This document shows, piece by piece, positions 8,901 to 16,821 of a DNA stretch of 64,000 nt (positions are counted from its first letter, which is position 1; each line of letters starts with the position of its first letter). This stretch comes from Streptomyces sp. NBC_01335 (GTDB taxonomy: Bacteria > Actinomycetota > Actinomycetes > Streptomycetales > Streptomycetaceae), in contig NZ_CP108370.1 of assembly GCF_035953295.1 (NCBI RefSeq), positions 2,790,001-2,854,000 of the forward strand, given 5' to 3'. The notes under the pieces are model-generated. The model saw only the letters and a list, made by a program, of their open reading frames with translations, was not told the origin of the DNA and searched no databases. Both the position numbers and the translations under genes were made by a program.

Positions 8901-9497
8901 TCAGCGTTCCAGGTGGCCGGTGTCGTTCCACCGCTCGACGGCGGGCATGCCGTAGGCCCAGCCCAGCACGGACAGCGAGGTCGGCTCCAGCCGGACACGG
9001 GCGCCGAACATCAGGTCCTCGCCCAGCCAGCGCGCGGCGATGGACCGCAGGATGTGGCCGTGGGCGAAGACGAGGACATCGCGCTCGCCGGAGCGCACCC
9101 GCTCGACGACCCCGTCCGCGCGCGCCGTCATGTCGGCGGTGGACTCCCCGCCGGGAACCCCGTCGCGCCAGATCAGCCAGTCGGGCCGGTCGGCCTTGAT
9201 CTGTGCCGGGGTGAGGCCCTCGTAGTCGCCGTAGTCCCACTCCATCAGCGCGTCCCAGGTCTCCGCCCGGTCACCGAATCCGGCCAGTTCGCAGGTCTCG
9301 GCGGCCCGGACCAGCGGGCTGGTGCGGATGTCCGTGTCCGGCAGCCCGGACCAGGGGGCCCGGTGCAGCCGCTCGCCCAGCAGCTTGGCGCCCTCGCGCC
9401 CCGAGTCGAGCAGCGGGATGTCGGTCCTGCCGGTGTGATTGCCCTGGACCGACCACTGGGTCTGGCCGTGCCGGGCGAGCAGGATGCGCGGTGCCAT
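8901..9497 (-). CDS. Histidine phosphatase (phosphoglycerate mutase-like)
   Basis: A 198-residue enzyme of the histidine phosphatase superfamily. The catalytic [10 protein letters not shown] motif lies at residues 7-16, the second conserved arginine is in [12 protein letters not shown], and the second catalytic histidine is in VFAHGHILR. The length is that of small acid-phosphatase/GpmB-type proteins; the true substrate (sugar phosphate, nucleotide or other) is not defined. A 15-bp palindromic element lies 72-86 bp upstream of the ATG at 9497. Confidence 0.85.
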   Translation of the reverse strand: MAPRILLARHGQTQWSVQGNHTGRTDIPLLDSGREGAKLLGERLHRAPWSGLPDTDIRTSPLVRAAETCELAGFGDRAETWDALMEWDYGDYEGLTPAQIKADRPDWLIWRDGVPGGESTADMTARADGVVERVRSGERDVLVFAHGHILRSIAARWLGEDLMFGARVRLEPTSLSVLGWAYGMPAVERWNDTGHLER

Positions 9498-9891
9498 GAG
9501 CGGGCTCTCCCTGAGAACTGGGGGACGGCGGTGGGGCTCCGGGACCTCGGTGTCCGGGCGCCCGGCCCGTGTCCGACGGACACGTCCGAGAAGGGACGCG
9601 CTCCGGCCTCGGGGCGTGTCGTCCCGGGGCGGTGCGTACGTCTCTCTCCATCATCGCGCATCATCGCGTACGGGCATGAAGGGCCGCCCTGCCGGGCACC
9701 CGTCCCGAACGGCCTTGAGGCGCACCGCGCAACCTCACGGCCCGTCCACACGTCCCCCTCTGCGCGGTACCCGGCCGGGGCGGGCCGGGCTCAGGGGGCG
9801 CGAAAGGGACCCCCCGGGGGAAATCACGACGGACGACCGCCGTACGGTTGAACGCCCGCCGTCGGACGCTTGAACAGGGGAGAGCCACCGG
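9498..9891. other. Non-coding gap with a palindrome
   Basis: About 394 bp between a leftward phosphatase gene and a rightward PAP2 gene, so it should hold both promoters. The only clear structure is a perfect inverted repeat at 9569-9583 (GTGTCCG-A-CGGACAC). Near the right end the phrase ending TTGAAC occurs twice 20 bp apart. No ORF with convincing coding character was seen. Confidence 0.6.
9569..9583. promoter_or_regulatory. Perfect 7-bp inverted repeat
   Basis: GTGTCCG and CGGACAC flank a single A. It lies upstream of the histidine phosphatase start and could be a dimeric repressor operator; no regulator is assigned. Confidence 0.4.
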
Positions 9892-10854
9892 ATGCCGCAC
9901 GCCACACCCGCACGCGCCTCCGGCCGCCCCCGCTGGTGGACGGAGCTGCCGCTCATAGCGGTGGTGTACGGCTTCTACTCGGCCGGCCGGCTGCTCGCCC
10001 GCGGGGACATATCGGCCGCCGTCGACCACGGGCTCGAGATACTCCGGCTGGAGAAAACGCTTCACCTGAACATCGAGCACCCGCTCAACCGGCTGCTGAC
10101 CGCGCACTCCTGGGTGGGGATACCCGCCGACTTCGCGTACGCCTCCCTGCACTACCTCGTCACTCCGGCGCTGCTGCTGTGGATGTACCGGCGCCGCACC
10201 GCCGCCTACCGCGCGGCCCGCACCTGGCTGCTGACCTCCACCCTGATCGGCCTGATCGGCTTCACGCTGATGCCGACCTGTCCGCCCCGCCTCCTCGACG
10301 CCGCGCACGGGTTCGTCGACACCATGGCGCAGTACAGCTCCTACGGCTGGTGGGGCACCGAGGCGAGCGCCCCGCGCGGACTCGGCGGCATGACCAACCA
10401 GTACGCGGCGATGCCGAGCCTGCACGTGGGGTGGGCCCTGTGGTGCGGGGTGCTGCTGTGGCGGTACGGGCGGCATCCGCTGCTCCGCGCGCTCGGCGTC
10501 CTCTACCCGCTGACCATCGTCTTCGTGGTCATGGGCACCGCCAACCACTACTTCCTGGACGCCCTGGCGGGCGCCGCGGTGATGGGCGCGGGCGCGCTGC
10601 TGACCCGCCCGGTGATGCGCGCCGCCGCCGCCGTATCGGCCCGGCTGCGGGCGCTCGTCTCCCGGCGGTACCCGTCGGGAGGCGGAGTTCCGGCGACGCC
10701 GTCCCCGATTGTCAGTAGCGGATGCGAGACTTCGGCGGGTGAGCGAATCCCCGGCCGGCGGACCCCCTCCGCACATTCCAGCGACGCGCCCCGCGCCTCC
10801 GGCGAACCCGGCCGGACCGGCGCCGGCGACAGCGCTCCGGCAGCGGCTCGCTGA
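9892..10854 (+). CDS. PAP2-superfamily integral membrane protein
   Basis: A 320-residue polytopic membrane protein of the inositolphosphotransferase-type PAP2 family. The family signatures are AAMPSLHVGWAL (PSGH-like motif) and MGTANHYFLDALAG (the downstream His-Asp motif), separated by hydrophobic helices. Such enzymes transfer or hydrolyse phosphate from lipid substrates at the membrane. GGGGAGAG precedes the ATG at 9892. The last 38 residues overlap the start of the next gene by 116 bp and are Ser/Pro/Arg-rich without a membrane segment, so they may be a non-functional tail. Confidence 0.82.
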   Translation: MPHATPARASGRPRWWTELPLIAVVYGFYSAGRLLARGDISAAVDHGLEILRLEKTLHLNIEHPLNRLLTAHSWVGIPADFAYASLHYLVTPALLLWMYRRRTAAYRAARTWLLTSTLIGLIGFTLMPTCPPRLLDAAHGFVDTMAQYSSYGWWGTEASAPRGLGGMTNQYAAMPSLHVGWALWCGVLLWRYGRHPLLRALGVLYPLTIVFVVMGTANHYFLDALAGAAVMGAGALLTRPVMRAAAAVSARLRALVSRRYPSGGGVPATPSPIVSSGCETSAGERIPGRRTPSAHSSDAPRASGEPGRTGAGDSAPAAAR

Positions 10855-11977
10855 GCTGCGCGGACCGACGGTCGTCCCGCACCCACTGGACGCCCGCGCG
10901 CTGGCCGCCCTCGCCGCCAACCCCGGCTGCAAGCGGCGGGCGCTGCTGGACGGCGCCGGTGTCGACAAGACCGGGCTGGCCACCGCGCTCGGCTCCCCCT
11001 CGGGCTTCGGCCAGTCGCAGTTCGCGTTCATGCGGGGCAACGCCTTCGAGGCGCGGGTCAAGGCGGACGGCGGCACCGAGCTGCTGCGCCTGCTGCACGA
11101 GAGCCTCGGCGACGGCGGTGAGCCGCCGGAGGGCGCCCGGGTCCCGGATCTGACGGCGGCCGGTCCCGAGGGCCGGACGGCCCGGACCGCGCTGGCCCTG
11201 CGCGAGGCGACCGCGGCCGGCGGCTGGAGCCTGCTGGACCACCCGATGCTGGCGCTGGAGGTGGCGGGCTCGCCCGCCTATCTGGAACCGGACGCCGTGG
11301 TGGTGCGTCCCGACGGCCGGTGGACGGTCATCGAGATCAAGTCGTTCCCGATGATCGACGGTTCCGCCGACGCGGCGAAGGTCGGTGGTGCCGCCCGGCA
11401 GTCGGCGGTCTACGTCCTGGCCCTGGAGGCGGTCGCCGCCCGCACCGAGGGCGCCGAGGTCTCGCACGACGTGCTCCTGGTCTGCCCCAAGGACTTCTCC
11501 AACCTGCCGGCCGGCTCCGTCGTGGACGTACGCAAGCAGCGCGCGGTGACGCGGCGCCAGCTGACCCGGCTCACCCGCATCGAGGAGATCGCGGCCCTGC
11601 TCCCCGAGGGCGCGAGCTTCGATCCGGGGTGCTCGGCCGAGGCGCTGACCGCCGCGGTGGAGGCGGTCCCGGCGGCGTACGCCCCCGAGTGCCTGGCCGC
11701 CTGCGAGCTCGCGTTCCACTGCCGGGCGAAGTCCCGGGCCCGGGGCGACGTGCGGACGCTGGGGCGCGGGGTGAGCGGTGAGCTCGGCGGGCTGACCACG
11801 GTCCGCGCGGTGCTGGACGCGGCGGCGGGCAAGGAGGGCGACCCGGCGGACCCGGCGGTCGCCGCACTGCGCCGGGCGGCGGCGCTGCGCGCCGAGGCGC
11901 TGGAGGGCGCGGCGACCCTGCGCGCAGAGCCCTCGGGGGCCACGGCGGACCGGGAGGGCACGGCGGCATGTCACTGA
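10739..11977 (+). CDS. Cas4/RecB-like PD-(D/E)XK nuclease with probable iron-sulfur cluster
   Basis: A 412-residue protein. The core YLEPDAVVVRPDGRWTVIEI followed by KSF fits the PD-(D/E)XK motif (acidic D in EPD, then E-x-K). One cysteine near the N terminus (NPGCKRRALL) and three near the C terminus (PECLAACELAFHC) match the 4Fe-4S arrangement of Cas4, AddB and Dna2 nuclease domains. The family resects DNA ends. GTG 10739 is preferred to an upstream TTG; it overlaps the PAP2 gene by 116 bp. It is followed by two genes with overlapping stop-starts, the last being an SF1 helicase, so the three probably make one DNA-processing complex. Confidence 0.75.
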   Translation: MSESPAGGPPPHIPATRPAPPANPAGPAPATALRQRLAELRGPTVVPHPLDARALAALAANPGCKRRALLDGAGVDKTGLATALGSPSGFGQSQFAFMRGNAFEARVKADGGTELLRLLHESLGDGGEPPEGARVPDLTAAGPEGRTARTALALREATAAGGWSLLDHPMLALEVAGSPAYLEPDAVVVRPDGRWTVIEIKSFPMIDGSADAAKVGGAARQSAVYVLALEAVAARTEGAEVSHDVLLVCPKDFSNLPAGSVVDVRKQRAVTRRQLTRLTRIEEIAALLPEGASFDPGCSAEALTAAVEAVPAAYAPECLAACELAFHCRAKSRARGDVRTLGRGVSGELGGLTTVRAVLDAAAGKEGDPADPAVAALRRAAALRAEALEGAATLRAEPSGATADREGTAACH

Positions 11978-13599
11978 TCAGCACGCTGGCGCGGCTGGAG
12001 GCGGTGGACAGCGGGCGGGCCCAGCCGCTGGCGACCGTACGCCACCGGCATCTGACGGACCGGCCGCTCGTGGTGGTGCCGCTGACCACGTCCGGCGAGG
12101 CGGGTGCCCCGCTGGGCGCGCTGGTGGGGATGGACCGGGAGGCGCCGAGGCTGCTGGCGGTGGCGCAGCCGCGCGACCGTGATCTGCGGTTCGCGTTCCT
12201 GGCGGAGCTCGCCGAGCTGGTGCTGCCGCACATCGAGGCGTACGCGGACGTGGTGGAGCCCTCCGAGCGGAGCGAGACCGACCCGGAGACCGGGAAGAAG
12301 GTCAAGGTCGAGGTCGAGCTGTGCGTGGACGCGGCGCAGTTGATCGTGCCGAGCCGGGCCGGGATCGACCTGGTGCGGCTGCTGGGTCGGTCGATGCGGT
12401 TCCGGCGCACCAGCGAGGACGACCCGGACACCCCGTACCCGGCTCCGCCCCGGGTGCCGCTGCTCGGCCGCTGGCTGACGCACTACGCGGAGCGGGCCCG
12501 GGTGCCGGGTTCCTCGCTGCTGCTGGCCACCACGGATCTGCTGAACCGCCATTGGGCGACGGGACAGAGCAGTGTGGAGGACCAGCACCTGGGGGCGCTG
12601 CTCGCGTGGATCGACCCGCCGGAGGGCGGCTCGGGCGCGGAAGCGGCGCTCCGGGCGGAGCTGGAGCGGGACCGGGACGGCCAGTTGGTCTGCCCGCCCG
12701 CGGGTCCGGCCACGGACCCGGCGTTCGACAACCGCCTGCTGGCGCCCGCGATCGAGCGGTACGACCGTGCCCGCACCGCGCTCGCGGCGGTCGAGGACGG
12801 GGTGGAGGCGGACGTGCGGCTCGGGGAGCTGCACGCCGCCGAGCGGGAGATCCGTTCGCTGCTGGCGGGGGTGCTGCTGCCGACCTGGGACGCGGTGTGG
12901 CGGGGGCTCGACCGGTTGCGGGAGCTGCCGGAGGGGGCGAGGGCCGAGGAGCGCTGGACCGGTGACCGCTGGTCGTTCACCGGCCACCGGGACAAGGTGC
13001 GTTCGGGCGAGCCGCCGCAGCCGCGCCGGGACGACGCGGTGACGGCGGCCCGGAAGCTGTCGTCCCGGGAGACCGCGCAGGCGCGGCTCGACGCCCAGGA
13101 GGCGCTGGACGATCCGCTGGTGCTGGCCGGCCGGCGGCTGAACGGCGAGGCGTTCGTCGGCGAGGTGACGGACGTCGAGATGGCGTACACCGAGTCGAAG
13201 CGCCCGTCCCCGCGCCCGCTGGTCACGGTCCGCACGGCGGAGCGCCCGCAGCTGGGCGAGCGGACGAAGGTGTACCGCTCGCTGGACGGCAAGCCGCAGT
13301 CGGCGGAGTTCGTCCGGTACGCGGGCCCCGGCACGGGCGCCGACGGCACCGGGCTCCCCGAGGACGGCTCGGAGGTGCTGCTGGTGCTGCGGGTCCTGGA
13401 CCGGATGGGGCGCGGCAAGGAGCCGGCCCCCGGGTCGCTGCCCGAGCCGGGGGGGCGCACGGTGTGGACGCTCTTCGAGCACGACCAGCGCGGCGGCCCG
13501 GCGCTGCCGGACGCGGAGGAGACCCCGTGGACCCACGGCGGTCCGCCGGGTGCGGCCGCCGAACCGCCCGACGCCGTGACCCCGGAGGATGTGCTGTGA
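11968..13599 (+). CDS. Unknown protein in the nuclease-helicase operon
   Basis: A 543-residue soluble protein that I do not recognise. It begins 10 bp inside the end of the nuclease gene and overlaps the helicase start by 4 bp (GTGA), so translation is coupled. No nucleotide-binding loop, metal motif or membrane segment is visible. Residues 280-345 are predicted helical, and residues 385-490 contain a more beta-like segment (GEVTDVEMAYTESKRPSPRP, then LVTVRT). The last 45 residues are acidic and Pro-rich. By position it could be a scaffold or regulatory subunit of the nuclease-helicase pair; this is inference. Confidence 0.8.
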   Translation: MSLISTLARLEAVDSGRAQPLATVRHRHLTDRPLVVVPLTTSGEAGAPLGALVGMDREAPRLLAVAQPRDRDLRFAFLAELAELVLPHIEAYADVVEPSERSETDPETGKKVKVEVELCVDAAQLIVPSRAGIDLVRLLGRSMRFRRTSEDDPDTPYPAPPRVPLLGRWLTHYAERARVPGSSLLLATTDLLNRHWATGQSSVEDQHLGALLAWIDPPEGGSGAEAALRAELERDRDGQLVCPPAGPATDPAFDNRLLAPAIERYDRARTALAAVEDGVEADVRLGELHAAEREIRSLLAGVLLPTWDAVWRGLDRLRELPEGARAEERWTGDRWSFTGHRDKVRSGEPPQPRRDDAVTAARKLSSRETAQARLDAQEALDDPLVLAGRRLNGEAFVGEVTDVEMAYTESKRPSPRPLVTVRTAERPQLGERTKVYRSLDGKPQSAEFVRYAGPGTGADGTGLPEDGSEVLLVLRVLDRMGRGKEPAPGSLPEPGGRTVWTLFEHDQRGGPALPDAEETPWTHGGPPGAAAEPPDAVTPEDVL

Positions 13600-14963
13600 C
13601 CGACGTACGCGTGGCGGAAGACCTCGCCGGGACCGCGCGGTTCGACCCGGGCGCGGCGGCGGGGCGGGCCACCGACGCGATCCTCCACGACACCCTGCAC
13701 GGCGACGCCCGGGGTGTCGTGGTCAACTCCCCGCCGGGCGCGGGCAAGTCCACGCTGGTGGTCCGCGCCGCGCTGGAACTCGCCGCCGCCGGGCGCCCCT
13801 TGATGGTGATCGCGCAGACCAACGCGCAGGTCGACGACCTGGTGGTGCGCCTCGCGGAGAAGGAGCCCGAGCTGCCGGTGGGGCGGCTGCACAGCAGCGA
13901 CTCCGACCCGTACGACAAGGTGCTGGACGGCCTGGAGAACGTCCGCAAGTCCGCGAAGGCGGCGGATCTGGCCGGGCTCGACGTGGTCCTCTCGACGGCC
14001 GCGAAGTGGGCGCACGTGAAGAACGTGGAGCCGTGGGAGCACGCGATCGTCGACGAGGCGTACCAGATGCGCTCGGACGCGCTGCTCGCCGTGGCCGGTC
14101 TCTTCCGGCGGGCGCTCTTCGTGGGCGACCCGGGGCAGTTGGACCCGTTCTCGATCGTGGGCGCGGACCAGTGGGCGGGGCTGAGCCACGACCCGTCGGC
14201 GAGCGCCGTCTCCACCCTGCTGGCGCACAACCCGCGGCTGCCGCAGCACCGGCTGCCGGTCTCCTGGCGGCTGCCCGCCTCGGCCGCGCCCCTGGTGTCG
14301 GACGCCTTCTACCCGTACACCCCGTTCCGCAGCGGTACGGACCACGGGGACCGGACGCTGGCGTTCACCGAGGCGTCGGACGGTTCGGGACCCGACCGGG
14401 TGCTGGACGTGGCGGCGGAGTCCGGCTGGGGGCTGCTGGAGCTGCCCGCCCGCCACACCCCGCGCACGGACCCGGAGGCGGTGCGCGCGGTGGCGCTGGT
14501 GGTCCGCAGGCTGCTGGACCGGGGCACCACCGCGACCAGCGAGCGCGCGGCGGACCCGGTGCCGGTGACGGCGGACCGGATCGCCGTCGGCACGGCCCAC
14601 CGCGACCAGGCGGCGGCGGTGCGCGCGGCCCTCGCCGGGCTGGGCGTCACCGGGGTCGCGGTGGACACCGCGAACCGGCTCCAGGGGCGGGAGTTCGACG
14701 TCACGGTGGTGCTGCACCCGCTCTCCGGACGGCCCGACGCCACCGCCTTCCACCTGGAGACGGGCCGGCTCTGCGTACTGGCCTCCCGCCACCGGCACGC
14801 CTGCGTCGTGGTGTGCCGGGCGGGGGTCGCCGACCTGCTGGACGAGCACCCGTCGACGGAACCGGTGCAGCTCGGCGTGGAGGTGAAGTTCCCGGACGGC
14901 TGGGAGGCCATGCAGTCCACCTGGGAGCACTGGTCGAAGCACCGGGTGTCCTGGGGCGGCTGA
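13596..14963 (+). CDS. UPF1/Dna2-like superfamily 1 helicase
   Basis: A 455-residue ATPase. Walker A is SPPGAGKSTLV (near residue 50), motif II IVDEAYQM, motif III FVGDPGQLDPF, motif IV VSWRLPAS, motif V TANRLQGREFDVTVV and motif VI LASRHRHACVVV, in the order and style of SF1B (UPF1, Dna2, RecD2-like) helicases. The GTG at 13596 follows GGAGG with correct spacing and overlaps the preceding stop by 4 bp. A Cas4-like nuclease gene lies two genes upstream; fused nuclease plus SF1B helicase is the Dna2 architecture, so the operon looks like a split Dna2-type end-processing machine. Confidence 0.88.
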   Translation: MTDVRVAEDLAGTARFDPGAAAGRATDAILHDTLHGDARGVVVNSPPGAGKSTLVVRAALELAAAGRPLMVIAQTNAQVDDLVVRLAEKEPELPVGRLHSSDSDPYDKVLDGLENVRKSAKAADLAGLDVVLSTAAKWAHVKNVEPWEHAIVDEAYQMRSDALLAVAGLFRRALFVGDPGQLDPFSIVGADQWAGLSHDPSASAVSTLLAHNPRLPQHRLPVSWRLPASAAPLVSDAFYPYTPFRSGTDHGDRTLAFTEASDGSGPDRVLDVAAESGWGLLELPARHTPRTDPEAVRAVALVVRRLLDRGTTATSERAADPVPVTADRIAVGTAHRDQAAAVRAALAGLGVTGVAVDTANRLQGREFDVTVVLHPLSGRPDATAFHLETGRLCVLASRHRHACVVVCRAGVADLLDEHPSTEPVQLGVEVKFPDGWEAMQSTWEHWSKHRVSWGG

Positions 14964-15348
14964 CGGACCGGGGCCGGTGGGACGATCTTCGGGGCCCCCG
15001 ACGAAGAACACCCCTCCCCGGCCCCGAACCACCAACGCATCGGCGGGGTACGCCGGGAGCGCGCGGGCCGAACGCTTCCGGACAGTGTTTTCCGGCCGGT
15101 CGACCCGGACAGACTTGTTCGGGGCCACCGCGGCGGCCCCACGCGGAGCGACCCCGGGGTCACGGCTCCTTCCGGGCGCACCGGCATGCCCACAGCCGCG
15201 GAATCGTTCGGTGCACCGGACACGTTCGCCCCCCGCGGACGGACCGGCGGAGACGGGGATCCGGGATCTCACGGCCCGGGACACCGGACTTGCGCCGGGT
15301 TGGACAATGGAGGGTGGCCGTCCGGCCTTCCGAAGGAGGAAAACGCAC
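14964..15348. other. Non-coding gap
   Basis: About 385 bp between the helicase stop and the small gene at 15349. It is G+C-rich with a few slightly A+T-richer patches near 15080-15120, which could hold a promoter. No convincing frame, RNA or long repeat was found. Confidence 0.5.
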
Positions 15349-15690
15349 ATGGCACAAGCCGACCGGAACGCGCAGCCGAGGCTGCGTCCCGCTCCGTTGC
15401 TCTTCGAACCCGCGGAGGCGGCGGCCGACCCCGACCACTTCTTCAACCTGGAGTCGATGGACGACCCCGCGGAGCTGCTGACCCGCGCGACCGAGCTGAC
15501 GCACGCGTTCCGGGCCGCCACCGACCGGAGCATCGAGTTCCAGGCCGTCGCCGCCGCCCAGCTCGCCGACCCCCGCCGCTTCGACCGGCTGACGCCCGCC
15601 GATGTCGCGGAGCGCGCGGAGTGGACCGAGGACTACGCGGAGAAGATGATCGAGTTCGGCCGCTCCCTGCTGAAGTCGCCCCGGCCCTGA
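15349..15690 (+). CDS. Conserved-looking small hypothetical protein
   Basis: A 113-residue soluble protein with an acidic first half and a helical second half (PADVAERAEWTEDYAEKMIE). A very strong ribosome-binding site, GAAGGAGGAAA, lies 6 nt upstream of ATG 15349, which makes expression likely. No domain recognised. It stands alone between the helicase operon and the primase/polymerase-like gene. Confidence 0.75.
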   Translation: MAQADRNAQPRLRPAPLLFEPAEAAADPDHFFNLESMDDPAELLTRATELTHAFRAATDRSIEFQAVAAAQLADPRRFDRLTPADVAERAEWTEDYAEKMIEFGRSLLKSPRP

Positions 15691-15860
15691 GCCCCGCGCC
15701 CCGCCCGTGAGCGCAGCCCCCGGGCCCCGTGCCCCGGCCCTGAGAGCCGCGCGGCACCCGGGTCACACGCGGCACGGACGGCACATGCGTCACGCGTGGC
15801 ATACGACACGGAGAAGTCCCCCGGCTCCCGCCCCCGGCACGGTCACTCCGGGTGCAGCTT

Positions 15861-15872
15861 CTGGCATATGCC
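15861..15872. promoter_or_regulatory. CTGGCATATGCC palindromic element
   Basis: A 12-bp element identical to 12 of the 13 bases at 23009-23021 in front of the IclR gene. It lies about 90 bp upstream of the gene at 15962. Likely a shared operator, regulator unknown. Confidence 0.4.
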
Positions 15873-15961
15873 CGCGGGCAAGATACCCGGCAAGGTGACG
15901 TCCTGTCCTGGATTCGGCGACTCTCGGCGTCAGCCCCGTCACGCCCGGTAGACCTGTCTCC

Positions 15962-16642
15962 ATGACCGCATGGCTGGAAGACGAAACGTCCCTGCAGACC
16001 CGTGAACCGCGCTCCGGCGTCGGCACCCTCCCTCCGCTGCGGAGTCAGGCCTCGCACCAGCCTGCCGAGGTCACCTCCTCCGGGGCCGTCTGGCTCGCGA
16101 GCGCCACGGCGAACCCGCGCACCACGCTCGCCCGCTGGCAGGCGAGCCCGGCGTCGCCGGGGGTCCTGCCCTGCGGCACCGCGTTCGACGTGGTGAGCGT
16201 CCCCTCGCTGTTCGGGAGACGGATGCTGGAGCGGCTCTGGGCGGAGGGACCCGGCTCCGGCCCGGTCGCCACCCATCGCGGCCGGACCCTGCTCTTCGCG
16301 GCGCCCGGCACCGCCCAGCGGCTCCCCTCGCTGCTGGCCTGGGAGGAGTGGGGCACCGGCGGCGCCGGCCCGGTGTCCGGCGCGCGCACCCTGCCCCCGG
16401 TGCTCTGCCACGGCACCGGCGACGCGGTGACCGTACCGCCGCTGACCTGCGACCCCACCGCCCCGGGGCCGCAGTGGGTGGTCGCCCCCGACACCCGCGC
16501 CCCCTGGCTGCCCGGCCCCGACGTGCTGCGCTGGGCCTGCGTGCGGGCCGCCCGGAGTGCCGCCCCGCCGGTGTCCGATTACTCGATTTTTCCTCCGGCG
16601 GATCCGGGTGCTAATGTCTACGACGTCAGCAGGCGCCGCTAG
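15962..16642 (+). CDS. Primase/polymerase-like hypothetical protein ending inside a tRNA gene
   Basis: A 226-residue protein. The string AVWLASATANPRTTLARW, a later GTAFDVVSVP, GRRMLERLW and PGTAQRLPSLLAWEEWG match the order of motifs in the N-terminal domain of actinomycete bifunctional primase/polymerase proteins, but the Asp-x-Asp catalytic site is not evident and the helicase part is absent. The TAG stop at 16640-16642 is formed by bases 8-10 of the tRNA-Lys gene that starts at 16633, so the two genes overlap by 10 bp and the tRNA promoter lies in coding sequence. Function unknown. Confidence 0.7.
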   Translation: MTAWLEDETSLQTREPRSGVGTLPPLRSQASHQPAEVTSSGAVWLASATANPRTTLARWQASPASPGVLPCGTAFDVVSVPSLFGRRMLERLWAEGPGSGPVATHRGRTLLFAAPGTAQRLPSLLAWEEWGTGGAGPVSGARTLPPVLCHGTGDAVTVPPLTCDPTAPGPQWVVAPDTRAPWLPGPDVLRWACVRAARSAAPPVSDYSIFPPADPGANVYDVSRRR

Positions 16643-16706
16643 CTCAGTTGGTTAGAGCAGCTGACTCTTAATCAGCGGGTCCGGGGTTCGAGTCCCTGGC
16701 GGCGCA
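16633..16706 (+). tRNA. tRNA-Lys (anticodon CTT), copy 1
   Basis: 74 nt. Acceptor arm GCGCCGC pairs with GCGGCGC; anticodon stem-loop GCTGA-CTCTTAA-TCAGC gives CTT; the T-loop contains TTCGAGT. CCA is not encoded. Identical to the copies at 33513 and 37783 and preceded by the same 8 nt, GTCAGCAG. Confidence 0.97.
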
Positions 16707-16712
16707 CCGACG

Positions 16713-16746
16713 GAAGAAGCCCCTCGCGGAAGCGGGGGGCTTCTTC
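16713..16746 (+). terminator. Terminator after tRNA-Lys copy 1
   Basis: GAAGAAGCCCC (16713-16723) pairs with GGGGCTTCTTC (16736-16746) to form an 11-bp stem just after the tRNA. Confidence 0.75.
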
Positions 16747-16821
16747 GTGTCCGGAGGGGGCCGAACAGCCTCGGGGCCCGCCTCGGCTCCCGGCCCGGCA
16801 CCTCGGTTCCCCGCCCGGGGC

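Noticed and set aside
10739..10854. Frameshifted fusion of PAP2 and nuclease genes
   Set aside because: Each protein is complete by its family motifs; the 116-bp overlap affects only a tail without conserved residues.
10739..11977. Nuclease gene as a CRISPR cas4
   Set aside because: Motifs resemble Cas4, but there is no array or other cas gene, and the neighbour is an SF1B helicase.
12483..15533. Very long leftward open frame opposite the helicase operon
   Set aside because: It is antisense to three genes with clear motifs and strong codon bias; its translation is Arg/Ser/Ala-rich without domains, a usual artefact of high G+C.
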